Both the position numbers and the translations under genes were made by a program. Positions 25,972-34,298 of a stretch of 34,298 nt of DNA are shown here, piece after piece. Positions within the stretch are counted from its first letter, which is position 1. Every line of letters begins with the position of its first letter. The notes beneath the pieces are model-generated. The model saw nothing but the letters and a program-made list of their open reading frames with translations, was not told where the DNA came from and did not search any database. Source of the DNA: Synechococcus sp. AG-683-C23 (lineage in GTDB: Bacteria; Cyanobacteriota; Cyanobacteriia; PCC-6307; Cyanobiaceae); NCBI GenBank assembly GCA_003208835.1, contig QCVD01000023.1:1-34298 (forward strand), written 5' to 3'.

Positions 25972-26374
25972 GCTACGAAACCAAACCGTAAGTAAGTTTC
26001 AGATCTCCGTTCTGAATTTACAAGACAAACACCGAACAAACGACAAGGGACATACCGAAATAGAAATCAGTGCCCACTGAAAATTTCATAACGACACGTG
26101 CCAAGTAATCTACAAAATTGATCATCAATGGAGGTACTCAAATCAAACCAAGAGAGGATGAACAATCCTAAAAAGAGAAAAACAAGTAGCACATAAGTGA
26201 TTGAGATATCGAATACAAATGCGATCAATCAATCAATCAATCAATCAATCCATCCATCCATTCACAATCGATGCATCCATCAGCAGCAGCATCTCACTAA
26301 TAAACAGTGCAAGGCCAGACATCTATTAGACGATCAAGACAAGAAAAACTCAATCAATATCTTGCAATAATATT
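25972..26374. other. Intergenic region with tetranucleotide repeats
   Basis: The 403 bases between two minus-strand genes are AT-rich and carry no supported gene. The main feature is the ATCA/ATCC repeat tract at 26224-26262. No terminator hairpin with a T-run was found for the small membrane gene upstream, and no clear promoter for the pseudouridine synthase. Confidence 0.55.
26224..26262. repeat. ATCA/ATCC tetranucleotide microsatellite
   Basis: Six and a half copies of ATCA run into three imperfect ATCC copies. It is non-coding, about 110 bases past the end of the small membrane gene and 250 upstream of the pseudouridine synthase start. Such tracts can change copy number by slippage. Confidence 0.9.
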
Positions 26375-26794
26375 TTAGAAGAATTCATCAAAATTGTCAA
26401 AATCGACAGCTTTAAAATTGCCATCCTCAACTTGTTGCATCAGACGCTCCAGTTGTGCGAACAAGGCCCCACCAGTTAGCAGAGACATCACAAAAGCAAC
26501 GAGGAGAGCGGCACCGGCAGCAAACCCAAAAATCTGCAAACAGCAACCGATGAAAAGCGTTACACCGATCAAGGTTCCTGAGAAACTCAACAAGATCTCA
26601 GCGGTGGCTAATGGCAAAAGAGGTAAACGATCCTCCTTCCAACCATCCAGCTTGTTCTGCACAAGACGGCCAAAGGTCAATCCACAAAGAACACTCATCA
26701 GCAGGCCGATACCTGCCATCAAGTAGGGCGGCTGGGGGAGAACCGCCATCATTAAATACTGCTCAATCTCCTCGGCGGTGATCTCCTCAAGCAT
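26375..26794 (-). CDS. Small conserved membrane protein, unknown
   Basis: A 139-residue protein with three to four hydrophobic segments: YLMAGIGLLMSVLCGLTFG, ATAEILLSFSGTLIGVTLF and the long GFAAGAALLVAFVMSLLTGG. The ends are acidic: MLEEITAEEIEQYL at the start and a Phe/Asp tail (KAVDFDNFDEFF). I do not recognise a family with a known function. Its ATG at 26794 is 42 bases downstream of the ABC1-kinase stop on the same strand, so it may be co-transcribed with it. Confidence 0.7.
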   Translation of the reverse strand: MLEEITAEEIEQYLMMAVLPQPPYLMAGIGLLMSVLCGLTFGRLVQNKLDGWKEDRLPLLPLATAEILLSFSGTLIGVTLFIGCCLQIFGFAAGAALLVAFVMSLLTGGALFAQLERLMQQVEDGNFKAVDFDNFDEFF

Positions 26795-26836
26795 TGACGC
26801 AATTCTCGGAATGAGTCATCGACCTTAGTGGATTGA

Positions 26837-28486
26837 TCAGGCTGCAACAAGGGGATTGAGCCGTTGCAAAAAGCCTCCTGCGATTCGACCCGGACCAAAC
26901 GTTCTGACAATCAAACCTGCCAGAGCACGCACATCATCAATGTGGAGGCGATCGTCACGGATCAAGGTGAGCAAAAGACGCTTACGAAGATCAGCACCAT
27001 CCCGGCTGAAGAGGAGACGAAGACCGGCGCCTGCAACGGGTAATAGTTCCACTCCCGGAGACGGCGCGCCTTGACCAACAACCTCCAAAAGACTTTCCAA
27101 ACGTTCGAGACGCAGGCGACCTGACTCATCAAAGATCACTTCCAATAACTTCTCCCTCATTTCGCGGGTGTCACCAGCGAGCAAGCGCTTTGCAACATAG
27201 GGATAGGCAACAGAAATAATTTTAAATTCGGGGTCGAGGCGGAGGGCGAGTCCTTCTTGACTCACAACCGCACGAATGATTAATGCAAAACGCGCTGGAA
27301 CACGAAAGGGATAATCAAACATCAACTCTGAAAAGCGGTCTGTAATGGCTTTGAAGTTGAACGAACCGACGGACTCACCAAGACTTCCACCAAGTACTTC
27401 TTCAAGAGCAGGAATGATCGAAGTCAGATCTGCTATTGGACTTAAAAAGCCAAGGTTTTGGAAGTCTTCAGCGAGTCCGGCGAAATCGCGATTGATCAAA
27501 TGAACCACTGCACCGGTGAGCGTTAGCCGATCGCTATCACTTATCGAATCCATCATTCCAAAGTCCACATACCCCACATGACCCATGTCGCCGCTGCGAC
27601 CCTGCAGTGCAAAAAGGTTGCCGGGATGGGGATCAGCATGGAAATATCCGAATTCAAGCAATTGCTGTAATCCGCAGATCACACCAGTACGGATCAAAGC
27701 GGCCGGATCTAAGCGTTGCTCAATCAACTCCTGACTATCTCTCATTTTCGAGCCTTCAATCCACGTGGTCGTTAGAACACACGTTGAGCTGAGCATGCGC
27801 TCGACACGGGGCACATAGACCGCTGGATTATCAACAAAAAGGCTTGCAAAACGTTCAGCATTGTCGGCTTCCTGCTCATAATCAATTTCTTCAAACAAGC
27901 TCCGACCAAACTCATCAATAATGCTTCCCAAACCAAAGCCAAGGTTGAGGGGAAGAAACGGCGCGGTGAGCACCCCAAGGGCTCGGATCAAGACAAGATC
28001 ACGACGCAGTATAAAGGTGAGATTGGGCCGCTGAACCTTGACCGCTACCCAGGATTGACCTTCAAGTCGCGCTTTATAAACCTGTCCCAGACTGGCCGCG
28101 GCAATCGGTGCTGAGGGGAATTCCTCAAAGAGTTGATCCGCTGGAGCGCCAAGCTCCTTCTCGATGCGGGATAAAGCGATCGAGTGCGGAAACGCGGGAA
28201 GGTCGTCCTGCAACCGGGTGAGCTCCTCAAGCCAATCGCGTCGAACCAGATCTGGTCGGGTGGAAAGGGCCTGACCGAGCTTGATAAAACAGGGTCCAAG
28301 ACCGGTGAGGGTATTAAGGATGCGACGAGCCAAACCGCGCTGAACGTCGGCATCGGAGCTCGAACCACGCAACAGCAAAACAATCACTAAGCCGCTGAGG
28401 GTCAAAAGCACTTGAATCAATCGCGGAATCGCGATCCATGGACGCAACAACAACCACCAAAAATCGCGCCCTGAGTTGTATTGCAT
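26837..28486 (-). CDS. ABC1/UbiB (AarF)-family atypical kinase
   Basis: A 549-residue protein of the ABC1 protein-kinase-like family, linked to prenylquinone metabolism and plastid or thylakoid lipid bodies. Seen: GPCFIKLGQALSTRPDLVRR (the KxGQ motif region), AAASLGQVYKARLEGQSWVA with VAVKVQRP carrying the kinase Lys, EIDYEQEADNAERF, YFHADPHPGNLFAL (catalytic loop) and VGYVDFGMMD (metal-binding DFG). N- and C-terminal hydrophobic stretches suggest membrane association. ATG 28486 is preferred to TTG 28498, which follows a stop codon immediately. Cyanobacteria carry several such genes, so the substrate is uncertain. It is divergent from the decarboxylase-family gene with about 49 bases between. 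Confidence 0.9.
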   Translation of the reverse strand: MQYNSGRDFWWLLLRPWIAIPRLIQVLLTLSGLVIVLLLRGSSSDADVQRGLARRILNTLTGLGPCFIKLGQALSTRPDLVRRDWLEELTRLQDDLPAFPHSIALSRIEKELGAPADQLFEEFPSAPIAAASLGQVYKARLEGQSWVAVKVQRPNLTFILRRDLVLIRALGVLTAPFLPLNLGFGLGSIIDEFGRSLFEEIDYEQEADNAERFASLFVDNPAVYVPRVERMLSSTCVLTTTWIEGSKMRDSQELIEQRLDPAALIRTGVICGLQQLLEFGYFHADPHPGNLFALQGRSGDMGHVGYVDFGMMDSISDSDRLTLTGAVVHLINRDFAGLAEDFQNLGFLSPIADLTSIIPALEEVLGGSLGESVGSFNFKAITDRFSELMFDYPFRVPARFALIIRAVVSQEGLALRLDPEFKIISVAYPYVAKRLLAGDTREMREKLLEVIFDESGRLRLERLESLLEVVGQGAPSPGVELLPVAGAGLRLLFSRDGADLRKRLLLTLIRDDRLHIDDVRALAGLIVRTFGPGRIAGGFLQRLNPLVAA

Positions 28487-28535
28487 CGGGGCGCTCAATC
28501 ACTGCAGCAGACTCTAAGGACAATTACTGCGGGCA

Positions 28536-29936
28536 ATGGCACTTTTGCCACTGTTGAAAAAGCGGCTTGGCATGAGCTTGTTTTTGCCAGCACACGGCAG
28601 AGGGCGAGCACTACCGGAAGAGTTCAAAACTCTTTTGAGGCAGCGGGCTGGAGTATGGGACTTACCGGAATTGGCGGAGATTGGCGGACCACTCGAAACA
28701 GAGGGGGCTGTCGGACAGAGTCAACGAGACTCGGCATCCGCCATGAACGCCGACCACTGCTGGTATGGCGTCAACGGTGCAACGGGCTTGCTGCAGGCAG
28801 CCTTGCTGGCCGTGGCTCAACCGGGTGAAGCCGTTCTCATGCCACGGAACGTGCACAAAAGTTTGATTCAGGCCTGTGTACTCGGCGATATCAAACCCCT
28901 TCTGTACAACGTTCCCTACCAAACAAAACAGGGGCATTCAGCACCTCCAAATCACGCCTGGATTCAAAAAGTCCTGGCGGAACTGCCCGGCAATCGAAGT
29001 GAAATTAAGGCGGCAGTTTTAGTTCACCCGACGTATCAGGGCTACGCCAATGATCCAACAGAAATCATCGCAACTCTGCAAGGACAAGGATTTTCCGTGC
29101 TTGTTGATGAGGCCCATGGAAGCCATTTAGCCGCAGCAATCGATCCTGATCTTCCACCATCTTCACTCCATTGTGGAGCCGATCTTGTTGTTCACTCACT
29201 CCATAAATCTGCGGCAGGGCTTGCTCAAACAGCAGTGTTATGGCACCAGGGGCAGCGGGTTGACCCTGAACGAGTCGAACGTTGCCTGGGCTGGATTCAA
29301 ACAACGAGTCCAAGCGCTTTGCTACTCGCCTCATGCGAATCAGCACTTCAACAACTGGCCAATCCTCGAGGTAGAAGAGATTTAGCCAATCGAATCAACG
29401 AGGCTCGCTTATTGAAGTCACGCCTTACTCAATCAGGGGTACCTCTCATCGACACACAAGATCCGCTCCGAATCATTTTACACACTGGTTCGGCAGGAAT
29501 TAGCGGCATTGATGCAGATGAATGGTTTATCAAGAATGGACTTATCGCCGAATTACCTGAGCCCGGCACCTTAACATTTTGCCTTGGATTATCAAAGCAT
29601 CGATATTTACACTCAAAGATAACGAAAGCCTGGAAAAAGTTAAAACAAGCCAACCAGAATCAATCTGCTCAAACAGACTTTGAAGCACCTCCTTTGCCGC
29701 TCGTTGCGTGCCCAGAAGTCAAACTAACTAAGGCCTGGAATGCACCCAACAAAGTCGTGACTTTTGAGCAATCAGAAGGAGAGGTTGCCAGTGAACTTGC
29801 CTGCCCTTACCCACCCGGGATACCACTGCTCATCCCGGGGGAAAGAGTCGATTATGATCGAGCAGTTTGGCTCGCAAAACAAAGCCTGCTTTGGAGCGAT
29901 GTACTTCCAAATGAAATCAAGGTGATGAAGATATGA
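28536..29936 (+). CDS. Orn/Lys/Arg decarboxylase family (PLP, fold type I)
   Basis: A 466-residue PLP enzyme of the Orn/Lys/Arg decarboxylase family, short form without the N-terminal wing domain. Seen: FLPAHGRGRALPEEF, YGVNGATGLLQAALLAV, LMPRNVHKSLIQACVLGD, LVHPTYQGYANDP, VLVDEAHGSHL and the PLP-lysine motif VVHSLHKSAAGLAQTA (Lys224). The C-terminal domain contains CPYPPGIPLLIPGE, a family hallmark. The likely reaction is decarboxylation of lysine, arginine or ornithine to a polyamine precursor; specificity cannot be assigned. ATG 28536 is the first start and follows a short divergent promoter space shared with the ABC1-kinase gene. Confidence 0.9.
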   Translation: MALLPLLKKRLGMSLFLPAHGRGRALPEEFKTLLRQRAGVWDLPELAEIGGPLETEGAVGQSQRDSASAMNADHCWYGVNGATGLLQAALLAVAQPGEAVLMPRNVHKSLIQACVLGDIKPLLYNVPYQTKQGHSAPPNHAWIQKVLAELPGNRSEIKAAVLVHPTYQGYANDPTEIIATLQGQGFSVLVDEAHGSHLAAAIDPDLPPSSLHCGADLVVHSLHKSAAGLAQTAVLWHQGQRVDPERVERCLGWIQTTSPSALLLASCESALQQLANPRGRRDLANRINEARLLKSRLTQSGVPLIDTQDPLRIILHTGSAGISGIDADEWFIKNGLIAELPEPGTLTFCLGLSKHRYLHSKITKAWKKLKQANQNQSAQTDFEAPPLPLVACPEVKLTKAWNAPNKVVTFEQSEGEVASELACPYPPGIPLLIPGERVDYDRAVWLAKQSLLWSDVLPNEIKVMKI

Positions 29937-29980
29937 GCCACGGAGAGCGGTTGATAAGCTGATGGTCAACTTGGGTCTGG

Positions 29981-30886
29981 GTGATCATCGAGGTCTATCC
30001 ATCAGTTGATCAACCAAGATCGACAGAATCCTCACGCAAGCGACTGTTAAGCGGATTAGCCGCCGGTGGATTTGGCCTCGTTGTTGTCTTTCTCGGTGGA
30101 TGGTGGTTCACGGCCGCCGTCGGGATTCTTGTGCATCTCGGCCTGTTGGAATTTTTCCGGATGGCCCAATTCAAGGGCATGCGTCCGGCCACGAAAACCA
30201 CGCTGGTGGCCTGCCAGCTGCTGCTTTTCAGCACCCAATGGGCGGCCGTTTCTGGAGGGTTGCCAGGAGAACTCTCATCAGCGATTTTGCCGTTATCTGG
30301 AGCAGCCATTTGTGCATGGTTGCTGCTGCAACCAGTGACGGGCTCCATCGCCGATGTGGCCGCGTCAATCTTTGGCTTGTTTTACCTGGGCTTTCTACCG
30401 AGCCACTGGCTGTCGTTGCGGAATCTCACCGTGGCGCAACTAGCGCCAGGCACATCAGATCTTTGTACAAGTGGGCTTGCGATCACATTGTCGGCTTGTC
30501 TGATGATTGTGTGCAGCGACATCGGCTCTTGGGCCCTTGGTCGCCGCTGGGGTCGACGCCCCCTGTCGCCAATCTCCCCTCGGAAAACAGTGGAAGGTGC
30601 CCTAGGCGGATGCCTTTGTGCCATGGCCATGGGGGAAGTTTGCGCCCTTGTGATGGGCTGGCCTTTCCTCGGTTTACCCGGACTCCTTCTTGGCGCCCTC
30701 GTGGCCCTCATCGCCATGGTCGGCGACCTCACCGAATCAATGATGAAACGCGACGCTGGAATTAAAGATTCCGGTGACGTTTTGCCCGGCCATGGCGGAA
30801 TCCTTGATCGCATTGATAGCTATCTATTCACCCCAGCAGTGGTGTATTACGTCATCGCACTGATCCAGCCCGTACTGGTTCGCTGA
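29981..30886 (+). CDS. cdsA: Phosphatidate cytidylyltransferase
   Basis: This membrane enzyme makes CDP-diacylglycerol from phosphatidate and CTP, the entry to phosphatidylglycerol synthesis, needed in thylakoids. A 301-residue protein with about seven to eight hydrophobic helices. The family signature is complete near the C-terminus: GDLTESMMKRDAGIKDSGDV followed by LPGHGGILDRIDS. ICSDIGSWALGRRWGRRPLS-like sequence and ISPRKTVEGALGG also match. The start is GTG 29981; a nearby ATG at 29962 is out of frame. It lies 44 bases after the decarboxylase-family gene and converges with the DUF2993 gene 23 bases away. Confidence 0.93.
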   Translation: MIIEVYPSVDQPRSTESSRKRLLSGLAAGGFGLVVVFLGGWWFTAAVGILVHLGLLEFFRMAQFKGMRPATKTTLVACQLLLFSTQWAAVSGGLPGELSSAILPLSGAAICAWLLLQPVTGSIADVAASIFGLFYLGFLPSHWLSLRNLTVAQLAPGTSDLCTSGLAITLSACLMIVCSDIGSWALGRRWGRRPLSPISPRKTVEGALGGCLCAMAMGEVCALVMGWPFLGLPGLLLGALVALIAMVGDLTESMMKRDAGIKDSGDVLPGHGGILDRIDSYLFTPAVVYYVIALIQPVLVR

Positions 30887-30909
30887 ATCCCGGCTGTAGA
30901 GCGCAAGGA

Positions 30910-31533
30910 TTAGGGCGTGACATCAGCACAACCTTGGATGTGCAGTTGCCCCCCCTGAAGGGAAGCATCGGTGATCCTGATTCCAGGATCCATGGGCAAC
31001 AGGATTGATGCGTCGTCAGCCGAATCTTGCGATCGAAACCGCAGGGTGTTGCCTGAGGCATCGATCCTGAAGCAACGGCTCACCGGTTCCCGATGGGCCA
31101 CCACTGAAGATTGAAGCGCCATCACATCGTTCTGGATGCTCAAACCACCCAGGGTTGTGAGCCCCATGAGCTGTTCAGCAAGCCAATCACCAAGCCAACG
31201 CCATGGCGCCGCCAGCATGGCGTCATTCAAAGCACTGCCACTGATCGACATCTCACCCTCCACCTGAAAAGGGTGCTGGAGAGAAAGCAATTGGCCCGGG
31301 CTCAGAACATTCACATCAACAGCGATCGGACCACTACGCAAATGAACGTGCTGAAGCGGTAAGCCTTTAAACCCCACATCACGCGCCATCAAGGTGACCC
31401 CTTGAAGTTGACCACGCATCAACGTGAATGCCGATCCGTGCAGAGTGAGTTCCAAACTGCCAAGCCGATCGCAACGACTCCGAATCCAAAGCTTCAGAGC
31501 TCCGGCAAGGAGGGTCATCAAAGGGTCAGCCAT
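30910..31533 (-). CDS. DUF2993 (LmeA-like phospholipid-binding) family protein
   Basis: A 207-residue protein of the DUF2993 family, members of which bind lipids in a tubular lipid-binding-like fold. It shows GSLELTLHGSAFTLMRGQL, GVTLMARDVGFKGLPLQHVH, DVNVLSPGQLLSL, MSISGSALNDAML and late ITDASLQGGQLHIQG. No clear signal peptide is seen, though MTLLAGALKLWIR could be a weak membrane anchor. ATG 31533 overlaps the stop of the upstream hydrolase by 8 bases; the longer frame upstream reads through hydrolase coding and is rejected. It is the last gene of the clpC-gldA-hydrolase operon and faces cdsA. Confidence 0.8.
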   Translation of the reverse strand: MADPLMTLLAGALKLWIRSRCDRLGSLELTLHGSAFTLMRGQLQGVTLMARDVGFKGLPLQHVHLRSGPIAVDVNVLSPGQLLSLQHPFQVEGEMSISGSALNDAMLAAPWRWLGDWLAEQLMGLTTLGGLSIQNDVMALQSSVVAHREPVSRCFRIDASGNTLRFRSQDSADDASILLPMDPGIRITDASLQGGQLHIQGCADVTP

Positions 31534-32392
31534 GGTCAAACAAGGAGAAACAGCGCTCGGCGACCCGTTGGGGGTGATCAAGGTGGGGCAAATGCCCACA
31601 GGCTTCAAACGTTTCCACGGGCTCAGCCAAAATCTCGAGAGCAGCCCGTTTTTGTGGTTCCCGCAAGATTCTGTCTTGCGCCCCCCAGATCACATGAAGT
31701 GGTTGAGAGGGAAGTGCTGAACCACTCCCTGCGAATCCACCGCTGCGGGCAAAAGCTGCCAAAGCTTCTGCCCAACCGGGGCATTGCAGATGCAGTGACG
31801 CAATTTGTTCTTCCGGAGCTCCCACTGAAGACTCTGGATCAGCGAAGGCCTGTCGACAGAGCCCACGCCGCACCCCTGGCCGACTCAAGAACCAAGCTCC
31901 AAAACGATCAAGAAGAGGCGGTACTGGCATGCGCCGACCCGACAATCCGGCGGGGGCGAGGAGGAGGAGAGATTGCACACGATGGGGACAACGACGGGCC
32001 AACTCCACGGCGACAGAGCCTCCCATCGACGCCCCAATCACCGATACAGGGGATGATGACGGCAACTTGTTCAACAAAGCCTCTAAATGCAGCATCACCG
32101 GCTCAGTGCCGTAGGTGGCGTTCAAGGGTCGCGGCGAGAAACCAAAGCCAAATAAATCTGGAATGATCAATTGAAAGTGATCCGATAACAACGGCGCCAG
32201 CCGCCTGTACTCCAAAAAGCTGCTGTCGAAACCATGCAGAAGAATCAGTGGAGCGCCTCGTCCCAATACCGCCACAGGGAAAGGGTCATCAACTCCCAAG
32301 GACGGAAGCGACCACCATTCCACGGCATCAGTTAGTGCTCCGGCCTGGGGATCCAACAAGCCTGGGCGAAGCGCATCTAGAAGATATTTCAA
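31526..32392 (-). CDS. Alpha/beta-fold hydrolase
   Basis: A 288-residue serine hydrolase of the alpha/beta-hydrolase-1 family. Seen: LILLHGFDSSFLEYRRLAPL (oxyanion region), VIGASMGGSVAVELARR (nucleophile Ser in the G-x-S-x-G elbow), the acid in VIWGAQDRILREP and the histidine in EACGHLPHLDHP. The catalytic triad is intact. The natural substrate is unknown; esters or lipid-type substrates are possible in view of the lipid-related neighbours. TTG 32392 overlaps the upstream dehydrogenase stop (TTGA) and no ATG lies near, so it is the likely start. Confidence 0.88.
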   Translation of the reverse strand: MKYLLDALRPGLLDPQAGALTDAVEWWSLPSLGVDDPFPVAVLGRGAPLILLHGFDSSFLEYRRLAPLLSDHFQLIIPDLFGFGFSPRPLNATYGTEPVMLHLEALLNKLPSSSPVSVIGASMGGSVAVELARRCPHRVQSLLLLAPAGLSGRRMPVPPLLDRFGAWFLSRPGVRRGLCRQAFADPESSVGAPEEQIASLHLQCPGWAEALAAFARSGGFAGSGSALPSQPLHVIWGAQDRILREPQKRAALEILAEPVETFEACGHLPHLDHPQRVAERCFSLFDHG

Positions 32393-33489
32393 GAGGGAAC
32401 TGGGCTGCGTTCAGGGAGTCCAACCAAAGCATCAAGCAGCGCAGCAGGGGTCACCGTAAAAGGCAGATGGTGGAGATCGGACCCGTCTTGGCAGGCAAAC
32501 TCACACACCGTTAAAAGATCACTGGAGCTGGCATCTGCAAGTCCCAAATCTTCGAGACGAACGGGAAGTCCGAGATTCTCGAGAACACCCTTAAGCTGAC
32601 GATGGGCCTGGGCGGCAAGACGATTGTTGCCGAGACGCTCTTCTAGACGAAGCTGCACAAGGATTCCAAATCCCACCTTTTCTCCATGCAGAACGTGATG
32701 GCACGCAGGCAGTTGGGTCAGGCCGTTGTGCACGGCATGGGCTGCAACGGTACGGCAGAGAGCACCGCCGAGTCCTCCCATCACCCCTGCAGTTAAGCCA
32801 CAAGCTTCCGCAGTGCGCTCCCAAGCAGCACTTGTGGGATCTTCAACAGCCAGAGGACTATCGATCAACAACTGATCGCGGAGTACCCGAGCCATTTGCA
32901 CCGCTTGCTGAACCAATCCATCGCTGCTATCTGCACTGCTCACCGACGCTTCGTACCACTTGGCAAGTGCATCTCCAATGCCGCTTGCCAACGTTCGAGG
33001 TGGTGCTTGTCGTACAAAAGCGTGGTCGAAGACCAATAAATCTGGACAACGGTCCAAAACAACATCGCTCTCAAAAGCACCATCGGGTGAATAGAGATTG
33101 GCCAATGCTGTCCAGCCAGCGCAAGTCGCAGCACTCAGCGGAACTGTGATGCAGGGAAGATTCAATCGATGGGCAAGAAGTTTGCCTGCATCAAGAACTT
33201 TTCCACCCCCTGCAGCCAAGATGGCGTCGCAAGCTTGAGCTTCACCAGCAAGACGCTGAAGATCAATCTCGCAGCAATCAAACTGAAGATTCGCCGCTGT
33301 AACGGAAAGGCCAAGAGACTCGAGATCACTACTTAGCTGATCTCGCAGTGGTTGTGTAGAGATTGAACGGCCCAACAAAAAGGGGCGCTGACACAATTGG
33401 GGCAGGCGAGTAAGAGCTTCGCCCCAAGCGCCCTGCCCCCGCAACAAGGTTGCTGGGGCAATGGCTTGGGAAGAAATGGACGACACCAT
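32389..33489 (-). CDS. gldA: Iron-containing alcohol dehydrogenase family, glycerol dehydrogenase-like
   Basis: A 366-residue protein of the GldA/glycerol-1-phosphate dehydrogenase-like branch. NAD-binding glycine loop AILAAGGGKVLDAGKLLA, TVPLSAATCAGWTALANLYS, and metal ligands in ASGIGDALAKWYEA (Asp), AAHAVHNGLTQL (His) and HVLHGEKVGFGILVQLRL (His) are all present. The likely reaction is NAD-linked oxidation of glycerol or reduction of a hydroxyketone; the exact substrate is uncertain, so the symbol is provisional. Its ATG overlaps the clpC stop as TGATG, and its stop overlaps the hydrolase start, making a translationally coupled operon. Confidence 0.85.
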   Translation of the reverse strand: MVSSISSQAIAPATLLRGQGAWGEALTRLPQLCQRPFLLGRSISTQPLRDQLSSDLESLGLSVTAANLQFDCCEIDLQRLAGEAQACDAILAAGGGKVLDAGKLLAHRLNLPCITVPLSAATCAGWTALANLYSPDGAFESDVVLDRCPDLLVFDHAFVRQAPPRTLASGIGDALAKWYEASVSSADSSDGLVQQAVQMARVLRDQLLIDSPLAVEDPTSAAWERTAEACGLTAGVMGGLGGALCRTVAAHAVHNGLTQLPACHHVLHGEKVGFGILVQLRLEERLGNNRLAAQAHRQLKGVLENLGLPVRLEDLGLADASSSDLLTVCEFACQDGSDLHHLPFTVTPAALLDALVGLPERSPVPS

Positions 33490-34298
33490 CAGACAGCCGC
33501 ACCGGCTAACTCAGGTTGAGCTTCAACACGGCCTTTGTGGCGGACGACAACCTTTTTGTTCTCGTCAATATCAACCTCGGCTTTATCACCATCTTTGAGG
33601 CGACCGGTGAGGAATTCCTCGGCGAGGGAGTCTTCTAAGAGACGCATCACGGCACGACGGAGTGGACGAGCGCCGTAGGCAGGGTTGTAACCCTCTTCCA
33701 CCAAGCGTTCTTTGAAAGCTTCCGAAACGGTGAGAGTGATGCCCTTCTCTCCCATGCGGCCGAACACTTCCTTAAGCATGATCTCGGCGATCTCTTTGAC
33801 TTCCTCACGATTGAGTTGGCGGAAGACGATGATTTCGTCGAGACGGTTGAGAAACTCAGGGCGGAAGTATTGCTTGAGCTCTTCATTCACAAGGGAACGA
33901 ATTCTTGTGTATTGAGAGTCTTCAGCACTTTCACCAGAGAATTCAAAGCCAAGGCCTCCGCCACCTTTTTCAATCACCTTCGAACCAATGTTCGAAGTCA
34001 TGATCACCAACGTATTCTTAAAATCGACTGTGCGACCTTTTGAATCGGTCAGGCGACCATCTTCAAGAAGTTGGAGCAAGAGATTGAAAACATCGGGGTG
34101 AGCTTTCTCAATTTCATCGAACAATACAACTGTGTAAGGACGACGGCGTACAGCCTCAGTGAGTTGACCACCTTCGTTGAAGCCCACGTATCCCGGAGGA
34201 GAACCAATCAGTTTGCTGACGGTATGACGCTCCATGAATTCAGACATGTCCAGACGGATCATGGACTCTTCACTGCCGAAGAAATAGGCAGCCAAAGC
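33489..34298 (-). CDS. clpC: ATP-dependent Clp protease ATP-binding subunit ClpC, C-terminal part
   Basis: The C-terminal 269 residues of the Hsp100 unfoldase that feeds ClpP; the frame is open at the window's right edge. Seen: the second AAA+ domain with [39 protein letters not shown], Walker [16 protein letters not shown], sensor 1 [15 protein letters not shown] and [16 protein letters not shown], then the small C-terminal domain ([20 protein letters not shown]). The GGGGLGFEF loop is typical of cyanobacterial and plastid ClpC. It is 5'-truncated only by the window; the stop overlaps gldA by one base. Confidence 0.95.
   Translation of the reverse strand, partial: ALAAYFFGSEESMIRLDMSEFMERHTVSKLIGSPPGYVGFNEGGQLTEAVRRRPYTVVLFDEIEKAHPDVFNLLLQLLEDGRLTDSKGRTVDFKNTLVIMTSNIGSKVIEKGGGGLGFEFSGESAEDSQYTRIRSLVNEELKQYFRPEFLNRLDEIIVFRQLNREEVKEIAEIMLKEVFGRMGEKGITLTVSEAFKERLVEEGYNPAYGARPLRRAVMRLLEDSLAEEFLTGRLKDGDKAEVDIDENKKVVVRHKGRVEAQPELAGAAV

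Noticed and set aside
26224..26262. CRISPR-like array
   Set aside because: Repeats are 4-base units without spacers.
30100..30765. Plus-strand open frame (221 codons) in another frame of cdsA
   Set aside because: The cdsA frame carries the full family signature; this one is low in structure and rich in Arg and His.
31402..32166. Long plus-strand open frame (254 codons) opposite the hydrolase and DUF2993 genes
   Set aside because: Its translation is rich in Arg, Pro and Gln without domain features, while both minus-strand genes show clear family motifs.

Overview
The window looks like chromosome of a marine picocyanobacterium of the Synechococcus group. The reasons are a BciA-type divinyl chlorophyllide 8-vinyl reductase gene, a cyanobacterial iron-uptake-type porin, a Synechococcus-like prs, and the tight overlapping order clpC-gldA-hydrolase-DUF2993 facing cdsA. 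The core is of moderate GC, but two stretches are clearly AT-rich (about 1-4800 and 11440-17600) and look like accessory islands. Species or strain cannot be fixed from the sequence alone.

Positions 1-4800 are an AT-rich, decaying region. It holds the 3' part of an outer-membrane porin and then about 2.6 kb of wrecked genes: a secreted small protein, an unidentified relic, and a recognisable Na+/dicarboxylate-type (DAACS) symporter broken into pieces. An intact Asp/Glu racemase-family gene follows on the opposite strand. From about 4800 the composition changes sharply. Positions 4883-7831 carry a three-gene co-oriented operon: a UPF0718/YcgR-like permease, a TIGR03943/YcgQ-like partner, and a large unknown secreted or anchored protein. 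It converges on a zinc cluster (7967-11438), in which znuA and a histidine-rich outer-membrane protein run leftward and znuC-znuB run rightward from a shared control region containing a good Zur-type palindrome.

Positions 11439-17322 are a second AT-rich island with a 430-base leader, a 1543-residue double GT-B glycosyltransferase and an abutting sulfotransferase. This suggests surface glycan synthesis. Positions 17382-18761 hold a short membrane protein and a glycosidase-like (GHL10/DUF187) pseudogene that stays in one frame through several stop codons.

Positions 18787-28486 are ordinary core genes: prs, a conserved unknown, a divergent LytR-CpsA-Psr protein, the 8-vinyl reductase, malQ, a RodZ-like protein, an RsuA-family pseudouridine synthase, a small membrane protein and an ABC1/UbiB-type kinase. 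Two intergenic stretches here, 23995-24337 and 25972-26374, carry a hairpin terminator with a palindrome and a tetranucleotide repeat.

Positions 28536-34298 hold an Orn/Lys/Arg decarboxylase-family gene and cdsA on the plus strand. They face an overlapping minus-strand operon: clpC (cut by the window end), an iron-containing dehydrogenase of the GldA type, an alpha/beta hydrolase and a DUF2993 protein. No rRNA, tRNA, intact mobile element or CRISPR array was recognised.
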